DNA from: JAHDCC01 sp964551835
GTDB lineage: Bacteria; Actinomycetota; Acidimicrobiia; Acidimicrobiales; SZUA-35
Direction: 5' to 3'
NCBI GenBank assembly: GCA_964551835.1
Contig: CAZKEM010000078.1
Coordinates: 1-21,039, forward strand
Length of the DNA: 21,039 nucleotides
The notes under the pieces were generated by a model that saw only the letters and a program-made list of their open reading frames with translations, was not told where the DNA came from and searched no databases. Of this stretch, positions 14,947 to 21,039 are shown piece by piece; the first letter of the stretch is position 1; every line of letters begins with the position of its first letter. The translations under genes were made by a program, and so were the position numbers.

Positions 14947-14980
14947 GTGTCACCGTTGCGCCCGGTCACAACGGTGACAC
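14947..14980. repeat. Perfect 12-bp inverted repeat B
   Basis: GTGTCACCGTTG and CAACGGTGACAC are separated by 10 bases. It starts 9 bases past the stop of the minus-strand DUF6157 gene, so a terminator role for that operon is likely even though no T-run follows on the minus strand. Confidence 0.65.
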
Positions 14981-14989
14981 CCCCATGAC

Positions 14990-15409
14990 TTATCTAACCC
15001 GCTTGCTGCTCAACGCCTTAAGCTGACAGAGACTCGAATCGTTCAAATGTTGGCGATACTCTTCGGATTCGACTGCACAGAGTGACGTTTTGCCGGCTTT
15101 ATCAAACAATATCCCCCAGCCATGGGTCTTGGCCAAGGCGGATGTTCTAAGGCAGGGTTGTGGCTTTTCGAAGAATTCGGACCGTTGTATTTTCAATTCT
15201 TCGCTGGTCGATTCACCATCTTGCCTATTGCGCCATATTGCAAATAAGACATCCTCTTGGGTGTACTTCTTTGGGTGTTGGTGCATCATCTCAAACTGAA
15301 CTTCGACCCCGGTTTTCGACGTTCCTCGAGGTTTTGGGATCTTCGCTTCCGTGGCTTTGCAGTCATCGGCGACTGCGATGAAGCTTGAATAGTAGTTATT
15401 TTCTCTCAA
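14990..15409 (-). CDS. DUF6157 family protein
   Basis: This 139-residue soluble protein of unknown function fits DUF6157 as I recall it: NNYYSSFIAVADDC at the start, FEMMHQHPKKYTQEDVLFAI (about 40-60), then a RSEFFEKPQPCLRTSALAK block, and GWGILFDKAGKTSLCAVESE near the end. A longer frame begins at ATG 15448 inside the upstream gene. I chose TTG 15409 because AAAGGGAG lies 7 bases before it and family members begin close to the NYY motif. The start is only 14 bases after the stop of the TIGR03086 gene, so the two form an operon. The basic C-terminal tail (KALSSKRVR) is not part of the core pattern. Confidence 0.85.
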   Translation of the reverse strand: MRENNYYSSFIAVADDCKATEAKIPKPRGTSKTGVEVQFEMMHQHPKKYTQEDVLFAIWRNRQDGESTSEELKIQRSEFFEKPQPCLRTSALAKTHGWGILFDKAGKTSLCAVESEEYRQHLNDSSLCQLKALSSKRVR

Positions 15410-15416
15410 TCTGAAG

Positions 15417-15424
15417 CTCCCTTT
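15417..15424 (-). promoter_or_regulatory. Ribosome binding site for the DUF6157 gene
   Basis: AAAGGGAG on the minus strand begins at the TGA of the upstream gene and sits 7 bases before TTG 15409. It supports the shorter start and translational coupling. Confidence 0.6.
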
Positions 15425-16020
15425 CAGCTGTCGGTACTCCCAGCCCATTCTGGGTCCCGGCCAAACCAGGCGGCAATTTTCTCAGGCATTGGGGCATCTG
15501 GTTTGGTTTCTTGGGGTGGGTCGAATGGCATTTCATCACTCTCGCGACCTTCAGCAGGAACCATCTGGGCGGCCATCAAAGCGCCGTCAAAGTCAATGTG
15601 ATCGGCCTTGAGTTCGCGACCCGTGGCCTTCGTCAAATCCCAGGCGTGGACGGCCAGTTCCGCCGTATACGTAAAGAGCGCGGCGAACCCCTGAATCGAG
15701 CCCCAGGGAACGTCAAACATTTCGGACAACTTCGCATCGTCGGCCCACGCCGACTGCACTTGTGTCGCGGTTGTGGCCCATTGTTCCGGCCAGTCTTGCG
15801 GCAACTTTTCTTGCTCCTCGGTTGAGAAGTGCAGACCGTTGCCGATCGCCACGACACGCTTGAGAACAAATACCATGTGATCTTGGAGAGCAGCGACATC
15901 AAACTCCGAGCACGGGGTCGGGTTGTCGAAGTCTTTTGAATCGGTCGAGGCGAGCAGTTCACCTACAACTTCCAGGAGACTGGTAAAGCTTGGACGCGGG
16001 TCTGGTGTAGTGACAGTCAT
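15424..16020 (-). CDS. TIGR03086 family, DinB/maleylpyruvate-isomerase-like metal-binding protein
   Basis: This 198-residue protein has the N-terminal fold of mycothiol-dependent maleylpyruvate isomerase (DinB superfamily four-helix bundle). DPRPSFTSLLEVVGELL opens the domain. NPTPCSEFDVAALQDHMV gives the first metal ligand (His48), and AELAVHAWDLTKATG gives Glu121 and His125. Members are common in actinobacteria and some work with mycothiol in thiol transfer. The physiological substrate of TIGR03086 proteins is unknown. A longer frame starts at 16113, but ATG 16020 is preceded by AAAGAAGA and matches the start of relatives. It is divergent from a WYL regulator, with a perfect dyad in the gap, and upstream of the DUF6157 gene in one operon. 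Confidence 0.88.
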   Translation of the reverse strand: MTVTTPDPRPSFTSLLEVVGELLASTDSKDFDNPTPCSEFDVAALQDHMVFVLKRVVAIGNGLHFSTEEQEKLPQDWPEQWATTATQVQSAWADDAKLSEMFDVPWGSIQGFAALFTYTAELAVHAWDLTKATGRELKADHIDFDGALMAAQMVPAEGRESDEMPFDPPQETKPDAPMPEKIAAWFGRDPEWAGSTDS

Positions 16021-16061
16021 TCGATCTTCTTTCCATTCGTCGGAACGCCAACCATACTTGG

Positions 16062-16090
16062 TCAAAGTGGCCATCTTCTGACCACTTTGA
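16062..16090. promoter_or_regulatory. Perfect 9-bp dyad, likely operator in a divergent promoter region
   Basis: TCAAAGTGG (16062-16070) and CCACTTTGA (16082-16090) are separated by 11 bases, so centre-to-centre spacing is 20 bases or about two helical turns. It lies between the divergent TIGR03086 gene (16020) and the WYL regulator (16128), 42 and 38 bases from the two starts. That is the usual place for an autoregulatory operator. Binding by the WYL protein is an inference. Confidence 0.55.
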
Positions 16091-16127
16091 GAGATATTCT
16101 TGTCTACATGCAACGAATCGAACCGCT

Positions 16128-17075
16128 ATGAGAGCCGATCGCCTCCTATCTCTGCTCATGCTGCTTCAAACCAAAGGCAAGATAACTGCCCGCCAAGTTG
16201 CCGCCGAGCTTGAAATTTCAGAACGGACAGCTAGGCGCGACCTTGAAGCCTTAATGATGAGTGGCGTCCCAATCTACTCCCAGCCAGGACGTGGCGGCGG
16301 CTGGCAACTGGTGGGCGGTGCGACCACCGACCTGACCGGGTTATCTTCGACCGAAGCAACAGCAATGTTCTTAGCCGTTGGCCCTCTTCTTGGGGACGAC
16401 CCATCTTTACGATCTGCCCTACTTAAGTTGTTGTCGGCGCTACCAGAGCCATTTCGGATCGAAGCCCAAGCTGCGACGGACGCGATTAAGATCGATTCTT
16501 CCGGCTGGGGCAAGCTGGGTCCCGGCCAAAAGCCAGAATTTCTTGATCGCCTCACCCAGGCGGTTGTCAGCGGCAAGCAGGTCGAACTCTCCTACACAGA
16601 CCGACGAGGGCAACCCAGTCGCCGAGTCGTTAACCCGCTCGGATTAGTCACCAAGCGAGGAGTTTGGTACCTCGTCTCCAACACGACCAAAGGCATTCGA
16701 ACGTTTAGGCTCAACCGGATTTCTGGGTGCGAACAGTTAGAACAATCGGTTGATCGGCCCGTCGACTTCGATCTCGAAGCCGAATGGAATCGAATAGTTT
16801 CAACCATGGAGAAGCGACGAATGACGGTACAGGCCACCGCAGCCGTGCGGTCGGACCTGGTGGCCCCATTGAAGTGGATGTTCGGAACACACGTCGTGCT
16901 CGATGGCAACCCGGTAGATGGTCTGGAAAGAGTCGAAATTAGCAGCCAGAGCCCCCGGTCGCTCGCCGCGCAAATCGCCGGTTTCGGCAAAGGTATCCAG
17001 CTTATTGAGGCACCCGAATCGGTTTTCGACGAGCTACGCAGAATCACCGCCGAACTAGCTGAAACATACGGCTAG
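16128..17075 (+). CDS. WYL-domain transcriptional regulator with N-terminal HTH
   Basis: This 315-residue DNA-binding regulator starts with a DeoR-like winged helix (MRADRLLSLLMLLQTKGKIT, then ARQVAAELEISERTARRDLE, 21-40, and the wing GVPIYSQPGRGGGW). The centre carries the WYL ligand-sensing Sm-like domain (about 130-200), with VELSYTDRRG, RVVNPLGLV, GVWYLVSN and the conserved RTFRLNRIS. A C-terminal WCX-like extension follows. WYL proteins bind nucleic acids or nucleotides and often control stress or defence genes. It is divergent from the TIGR03086 and DUF6157 genes, and the palindrome between them suggests it controls them and itself. No ribosome site is obvious before the ATG. Confidence 0.93.
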   Translation: MRADRLLSLLMLLQTKGKITARQVAAELEISERTARRDLEALMMSGVPIYSQPGRGGGWQLVGGATTDLTGLSSTEATAMFLAVGPLLGDDPSLRSALLKLLSALPEPFRIEAQAATDAIKIDSSGWGKLGPGQKPEFLDRLTQAVVSGKQVELSYTDRRGQPSRRVVNPLGLVTKRGVWYLVSNTTKGIRTFRLNRISGCEQLEQSVDRPVDFDLEAEWNRIVSTMEKRRMTVQATAAVRSDLVAPLKWMFGTHVVLDGNPVDGLERVEISSQSPRSLAAQIAGFGKGIQLIEAPESVFDELRRITAELAETYG

Positions 17076-17177
17076 AACCTAACATTTGTCTAGGTCGGGT
17101 ATGCCAGAGTTTGACGCTACCAAAATCGATTGCCGAACAAGACTACTTCTGGCCACATTAGTTACTACGATGTGGTC

Positions 17178-18443
17178 ATGCATCGTCGTCTAGGTATCGA
17201 CCTTCGGGTTCTACAAATAGGTCATCAGTTCCGAGGGATTGGGGAACACACAAAGAAGTTGATCTCAAACTTCCCGATGTCTAACGCGTTTGAAGATACT
17301 GAATTTGTGTTCTTTTCGTATTCCGACGCGAACGACCCGACTCAATTCATCAAGAAGGCTCTTCGGCAATACCCAGCCTATGAGGTAACGACGGTGGGCC
17401 CCGCTCCCCGCCCTCTTGCTAGCACTATCACCAACTATGCATCGCGTATGAAGTACGACTACGACCACAGTGGCGAAGAACGTCTCGCCGCGGCAGACGT
17501 CGACGCGATGTTGTTCATCGATTTCCAACTCGGAGTGCCAGCCAACGCCGCATATAAAAAGACGCTGGTCATGTACGATGTCATCCCTCATCTTTTCCCT
17601 GACGAGTACCACCCCACGTACCAGAACGCTCGAAGTCAAGGGGCTGGGGTTCGGTCTGCGGGGACTGACGCCTACCGAAATTGGCAGTACACCAGGTCGT
17701 TAGAACGAGCGACAGCTCATGCGGACAAGATACTTTCGATCTCCCACCACACCAAGTCCGACCTCATAAAGGAGCTGGGAATCCCGTCGACAAAGATCCA
17801 AGCGATCCCGTTGGGGGTAGAACCTCCGTCTGCGTCAATGAGCACGGTTCAAGCACTCGAAGGCACAACGGCTTTTGGCGACGAGGTCACATTTACACCT
17901 CATTCGGAGACGTTCGTGTTTTATATCGGCGGATCAGATTTCCGACGCCGAGTTCCCGACCTGTTCGAATCGTACGAATCTATCCGCCAATCCGGTCGAG
18001 AGATGAAAATGGTTCTGGCCGGCGCTGACTTTACCTCGATTGACGATGTAGGCGACAAACGCTTCAAGAATGCCATCGTCGATTCCGACTTCGCGGATGA
18101 TGTTCTATTTTTCGGTTACGTGAGTGACGCAGAACGTACCCTCCTCTACCAAGAAGCGCTTGCGTTTGTTTATCCAACCCTGTACGAAGGGTTTGGTTTG
18201 CCAATCTTGGAAGCAATGTCATATGGTTGCCCGGTCATCACATACGCCAATAGTTCCACCACCGAAGTCGGTGGAGATGCCGCTCTCTATGCTTCCGACG
18301 TTGAACACATCACCAAGTTGATCGACCGGTTAACAAGCGATGCTGATCTCTCATCAACTCTCAAGGCAAAAGGCCTTGAGAGAATTCAAGACTTTACGTG
18401 GCTAGAAACGGCAGACCTGACGCTCAGGGCATTGGTCGAATAG
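17178..18443 (+). CDS. Glycosyltransferase family 4
   Basis: This 421-residue cytoplasmic GT-B enzyme probably transfers a sugar to a growing surface polysaccharide or glycolipid. The N-terminal domain opens with RRLGIDLRVLQIGHQFRGIG, the acceptor-side glycine-rich loop. The C-terminal domain has FVFYIGGSDFRRRVPDLFES, then VLFFGYVSDAERTLLYQEAL, and the EX7E motif EGFGLPILE (Glu337 and Glu345) followed by SYGCPVIT for the nucleotide sugar. A TTG at 17130 extends the frame by 16 residues. I prefer ATG 17178 because homologues start near it. TACGAT lies exactly six bases before that ATG, as expected for a leaderless transcript. There is no transmembrane segment, and donor and acceptor cannot be told. 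Confidence 0.9.
   Translation: MHRRLGIDLRVLQIGHQFRGIGEHTKKLISNFPMSNAFEDTEFVFFSYSDANDPTQFIKKALRQYPAYEVTTVGPAPRPLASTITNYASRMKYDYDHSGEERLAAADVDAMLFIDFQLGVPANAAYKKTLVMYDVIPHLFPDEYHPTYQNARSQGAGVRSAGTDAYRNWQYTRSLERATAHADKILSISHHTKSDLIKELGIPSTKIQAIPLGVEPPSASMSTVQALEGTTAFGDEVTFTPHSETFVFYIGGSDFRRRVPDLFESYESIRQSGREMKMVLAGADFTSIDDVGDKRFKNAIVDSDFADDVLFFGYVSDAERTLLYQEALAFVYPTLYEGFGLPILEAMSYGCPVITYANSSTTEVGGDAALYASDVEHITKLIDRLTSDADLSSTLKAKGLERIQDFTWLETADLTLRALVE
18358..18382. repeat. Perfect 10-bp hairpin in the 3' end of the first glycosyltransferase gene
   Basis: CTCTCAAGGC (18358-18367) and GCCTTGAGAG (18373-18382) are separated by a 5-base AAAAG loop. It is 61 bases before the stop and 75 bases beyond the stop of the convergent glycosyltransferase gene, so it may stop read-through from the minus strand. 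Confidence 0.6.
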
Positions 18444-18456
18444 CGACTAACCGATT

Positions 18457-19839
18457 CTAGGTGAGGGTGTTGATCGCGCCGACGACCTGGTTAAACGCAT
18501 CGTCCCAGTTGGCAGGCACGTAGTTCGCCTCGATCTGAGCTTGCCGTTTCTTCAGCAATTCGCGATCTGATGAGAAGCGAAAGATCTTCTCCATTATTTC
18601 ACCCGTGTCGTCTGGTGAGAAGTATTCGACAAGGTCGCCTCCGATTTCGGGTATCGAAGAGGCGTTCGAAGCCACACATAGTTTGCCGTACTGCAGCGAT
18701 TCGGCGACCGGCAGACCCCAGCCTTCATAGAGCGACGGGTAGACAGTAAACAACGAATTCGAATACAGCCAGGCAAATTCCGAATCCTCGCACGACGTCA
18801 GAATAGTAATCGAGTCTCGCACCAGAGTGTCGTTCCTAATCTGATACACGACGTCCCCCGATAACCATCCGAGTTTGCCGGCGATAACGAGGTGGGGCAG
18901 TTTCAGACCCCGCTCGGCGGCAAGCCTGTACGCGTGGTAGAGACTCTGGTGGTTCTTTCGAACCTCCAGTGTTCCCGGGCAGAAAATGAACTCGTCAGGC
19001 TTTTCCCTCCCTTTCGATCTTGACCTCGTCAGTTCACTCGGTGCCCTAGATTCGCTGGCATTGATTTGGTCGCCGAGCCGGAAGGTATGAATTGGCGGAG
19101 GCGTTATTCCCATCCGTGATGCATAGTCGATCGCATCAGATTTTGTGTTCTCCGAAATCGAGAAACATACATGGGCGTCTTCAAGAACAAGTTCGATGTA
19201 CCGACGAAACTCCTCCACTATCAGCTCAGGGAAGAAGTTCGACCGGATTGCCGGGATTAGGTCGTAGATGACGTGACCGAAGGTGATGCCATTGGTCCGA
19301 CGCAGCTTTCGACCAAGTCGCTGCATGTAGTTGTCAATGTGCCAATTTCCACCCAGGACAAGAACTAGATCGCCAGTGTCGAATTCGATAGCACCTTTTG
19401 AACCGGCAGCGATGGCGTCTGAACGACTGTCCCGACTGGGTTCGACCTTACTTCGGGCAGAACCAACGACGTTCTTCGTTTGATGTGCGATGGTGTCATA
19501 CGTTTTCACTGCGGTTTCTATGGACACAAATGGCGTCGCCCGCGCGACCTTTCCTAAACTCCGCTTGGCAAAGCGGCGCGGACCCGACCGTAACGGAGGC
19601 TCGATCGATGCCTCGTCTTCGGAGTCGGAGCGTGTCGTTTCAGCCTCTATTTCTTGTTCGAGTACGTCAAAGTCGATCTCTAGCAGAACGTCGTGATCGA
19701 GCGCAAAGAACTTTACGTTGTCGAACTGACGAAAACGCGTGATCAAATTGTACTCCACACGCTGAATCCCGGTGAAGTATCCAGACCACGCCATTAGGTC
19801 AGTCGTATCGATCCAGATCGTCTTGTAGTCTTTCAACAT
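18457..19839 (-). CDS. Glycosyltransferase family 4 with charged insert
   Basis: This 460-residue GT-B enzyme starts with TIWIDTTDLMAWSGYFTGIQ, an N-terminal pattern known from GT4 enzymes that build rhamnose- or mannose-containing polysaccharides. An unusual segment at about 60-150 is charged and low in complexity, acidic first and basic after (EQEIEAETTRSDSEDEAS, then GPRRFAKRSLGKVAR). The C-terminal domain has FIFCPGTLEVRKNHQSL, then the EX7E motif EGWGLPVAE and SSIPEIGGD. A longer GTG start exists at 19887, but ATG 19839 has AGAAGGA 4 bases before it and fits homologues. It converges on the first glycosyltransferase with 13 bases between stops. The substrate is unknown; the two may serve one surface glycan. 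Confidence 0.9.
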   Translation of the reverse strand: MLKDYKTIWIDTTDLMAWSGYFTGIQRVEYNLITRFRQFDNVKFFALDHDVLLEIDFDVLEQEIEAETTRSDSEDEASIEPPLRSGPRRFAKRSLGKVARATPFVSIETAVKTYDTIAHQTKNVVGSARSKVEPSRDSRSDAIAAGSKGAIEFDTGDLVLVLGGNWHIDNYMQRLGRKLRRTNGITFGHVIYDLIPAIRSNFFPELIVEEFRRYIELVLEDAHVCFSISENTKSDAIDYASRMGITPPPIHTFRLGDQINASESRAPSELTRSRSKGREKPDEFIFCPGTLEVRKNHQSLYHAYRLAAERGLKLPHLVIAGKLGWLSGDVVYQIRNDTLVRDSITILTSCEDSEFAWLYSNSLFTVYPSLYEGWGLPVAESLQYGKLCVASNASSIPEIGGDLVEYFSPDDTGEIMEKIFRFSSDRELLKKRQAQIEANYVPANWDDAFNQVVGAINTLT

Positions 19840-19843
19840 GTGG

Positions 19844-19850
19844 TCCTTCT
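19844..19850 (-). promoter_or_regulatory. Ribosome binding site that decides the second glycosyltransferase start
   Basis: AGAAGGA on the minus strand, 4 bases before ATG 19839, is the strongest such site among the minus-strand genes. Confidence 0.65.
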
Positions 19851-20023
19851 GTGGCTTGGTTGGGCTGAGATTTCCTTGCCACGACACGAGACCAATTCTA
19901 CTCCATCGAGCGGCATCCGTTTGAAACAGGCATTTCTTTTGAGCGACTAATTCGGCGTTTCACTCGAGCAAGGTGGCCTTGTGACGGCTTACATATCGTG
20001 ACGCCTTCCGGCCAGATTGACGC

Positions 20024-20029
20024 TACAGT
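20024..20029 (+). promoter_or_regulatory. Putative -10 element giving a leaderless HAD transcript
   Basis: TACAGT is followed by exactly six bases (CCCTTT) and then the ATG at 20036, which has no Shine-Dalgarno. This places the transcription start at or next to the A of the start codon. No strong -35 is visible. Confidence 0.45.
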
Positions 20030-20035
20030 CCCTTT

Positions 20036-20782
20036 ATGACTTGGGCATTGGATCTCGACGGTGTGATGTGGCGTGGGGCCGACCCAATCAGCGGCTCATC
20101 CGAAGCAGTCAACAAATTGCTTGATGCTGACCAAGACATAGTCTTCGTAACCAATAACTCTTACCACACGCTCGAGGCTCAAGCTGGCAAGCTGAAGCGA
20201 TTTGGGATCGATGCAGAAGATCGAATTGTGTCTTCCGCTATGGCGGCCGCCACCTTAGTCTCAGAAGGCGAGCGAGTAGCGGTTTTGGGTGGACCCGGCA
20301 TTCTAGAAGCGATCAAACAGCAAGGCGCCGTGCCGGTTACCGATGGACCAGCCGATGCCGTCATCGTCGGACTCGACATGGAGCTGAGCTATGCCCGCCT
20401 CGCAACCGCGGTAACGGCCATTCTCGGCGGCGCTCGCTTTATAGCCAGCAATACTGACGCCACATACCCAACCGAGTCCGGAGTCTTACCTGGAGCGGGA
20501 CCAACGGTGGCCGCCGTTGCTGCCGCGACGACGATCGAACCATTAATCGCAGGCAAGCCACACCAACCGCAGGCCGATCTGGTTAAGAAGATGTTTGGTA
20601 GTCCTGGAATTATGGTCGGCGACCGCCCCGAGACCGACGGGCTCTTCGCCCAACGGCTGGGCTACAAGTTTGGTTTAGTGTTGACAGGAGTTACCAAAGC
20701 ACATGACCTGCCCGTAAGCCCTGAGCCAGCCTATGTTGCAGAGTCCCTGAGCGACCTAGTCGACACATACCTCAACGACTAA
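20036..20782 (+). CDS. HAD-superfamily phosphatase, NagD-like (subclass IIA)
   Basis: This 248-residue cytoplasmic Mg2+-dependent phosphatase shows all four HAD motifs: DLDGVMWRG with nucleophile Asp6 and Asp8, VTNNS (38-42), the motif III lysine Lys174 in IAGKPHQPQ, and GDRPETD (Asp196 and Asp201). The class IIA cap lies between motifs II and III (ADAVIVGLDMELSYARLATA, then FIASNTDATYPTESG). The family dephosphorylates small phosphates such as nucleotides, phosphoglycolate, glycerol phosphate or pyridoxal phosphate, and the sequence does not say which. It is divergent from the second glycosyltransferase. The gap of about 196 bases (19840-20035) holds the putative -10 element; I see nothing else definite there. 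Confidence 0.94.
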   Translation: MTWALDLDGVMWRGADPISGSSEAVNKLLDADQDIVFVTNNSYHTLEAQAGKLKRFGIDAEDRIVSSAMAAATLVSEGERVAVLGGPGILEAIKQQGAVPVTDGPADAVIVGLDMELSYARLATAVTAILGGARFIASNTDATYPTESGVLPGAGPTVAAVAAATTIEPLIAGKPHQPQADLVKKMFGSPGIMVGDRPETDGLFAQRLGYKFGLVLTGVTKAHDLPVSPEPAYVAESLSDLVDTYLND

Positions 20783-20913
20783 ACCGAGTTCTGGAAATAG
20801 CCAGGCGTTGCCTACCCGAAAGATTGTGGTCTAGTTTGTGCTGCCCAGGGACTTCCCGCTGGCACGGTCAGGCTTGATCCCTTGACGAACAGATGAGCCA
20901 CGCCAGGCACCAA

Positions 20914-20943
20914 TTTACTTTCGCTAAGACGCAAGTATATAAT
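20914..20943 (+). promoter_or_regulatory. Sigma70-type promoter for the last gene
   Basis: TTTACT (20914-20919), an 18-base spacer and a perfect TATAAT (20938-20943). The predicted start is near 20950 and leaves a leader of about 45 bases before ATG 20995. Confidence 0.6.
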
Positions 20944-20994
20944 TACGCTGGCGGCTAAGTAGTTTGGCCGAGTACATTACAACAGGAGCAAAAG

Positions 20995-21039
20995 ATGACA
21001 CTGACTACCCAGGAACTCGCCGACCAATACTACGATGCG
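20995..21039 (+). CDS. Start of an unidentified gene (3' end outside window)
   Basis: ATG with AGGAG (20984-20988) 6 bases upstream, behind a good promoter. Only 15 residues are visible (MTLTTQELADQYYDA). Such a start is seen in small SnoaL/NTF2-like proteins, but 15 residues are not enough to assign a family. The 212 bases before it hold the promoter and no other gene. Confidence 0.65.
   Translation, partial: MTLTTQELADQYYDA

Noticed and set aside
14772..14969. Minus-strand open frame of 65 codons across the inverted-repeat region
   Set aside because: It has no recognisable pattern, an unusual composition, overlaps the DoxX-like gene start and runs through repeat A.
17178..19839. The two glycosyltransferases as a recent inverted duplication
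   Set aside because: They share only family-level motifs and differ in N-terminal regions, length and insert, so they are distinct GT4 members.
1..21039. Mobile elements, CRISPR, tRNA or rRNA genes
   Set aside because: I found no transposase or integrase motifs, no regularly spaced repeats and no tRNA-like cloverleaf in any gap. Composition looks even by eye.

Overview
The window is an ordinary-looking chromosomal stretch of an actinobacterium of moderate GC. An Acidimicrobiia-like lineage is my best guess: there is an APS-type CysH next to a ferredoxin-type siroheme reductase, a DinB/maleylpyruvate-isomerase-like TIGR03086 protein, a Flp pilin, a WYL regulator and probable leaderless starts. 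The lineage is an inference. I see no transposase, integrase, CRISPR array, rRNA or tRNA gene, and no gene-free stretch longer than about 300 bases.

Layout. (1) 1-602: the C-terminal part of a membrane-anchored protein with an extracytoplasmic pre-peptidase-like beta domain. (2) 682-5228: a sulfur-assimilation operon with its own promoter and terminator, in the order APS reductase, precorrin-2 dehydrogenase, uroporphyrinogen-III methyltransferase, siroheme sulfite/nitrite reductase, DUF4202 protein. Every junction overlaps by 4 or 10 bases, so the genes are probably translationally coupled. CysH makes sulfite, SirC and CobA make siroheme, and the reductase uses both. (3) 5238-6620, minus strand: a lone Flp pilin and a TerC-family membrane protein. 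(4) 6738-11617, plus strand: an alpha/beta hydrolase, a tail-anchored protein with a long disordered linker, PurU, and a CXXXXC flavin disulfide oxidoreductase without the usual C-terminal His/Glu base. (5) 11625-14760: an M24 peptidase divergent from threonine ammonia-lyase, then a small DoxX-like membrane protein. (6) 14903-17075: two perfect inverted repeats, a DUF6157 plus TIGR03086 pair, a perfect dyad, and a divergent WYL regulator. (7) 17178-19839: two convergent GT4 glycosyltransferases. (8) 20024-21039: a NagD-like HAD phosphatase and the first codons of another gene.

The most unusual signal is in the siroheme reductase at 2810-4591. The catalytic CX5C...CX3C cluster motif is present in the C-terminal half, as in all such enzymes, and a second complete, equally spaced set is present in the N-terminal half. 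E. coli-type and alphaproteobacterial relatives, as I recall them, lack that second set. Together with the coupled DUF4202 gene, this is the best candidate here for undescribed biochemistry. The second candidate is the WYL/TIGR03086/DUF6157 cassette with its perfect intergenic dyad.
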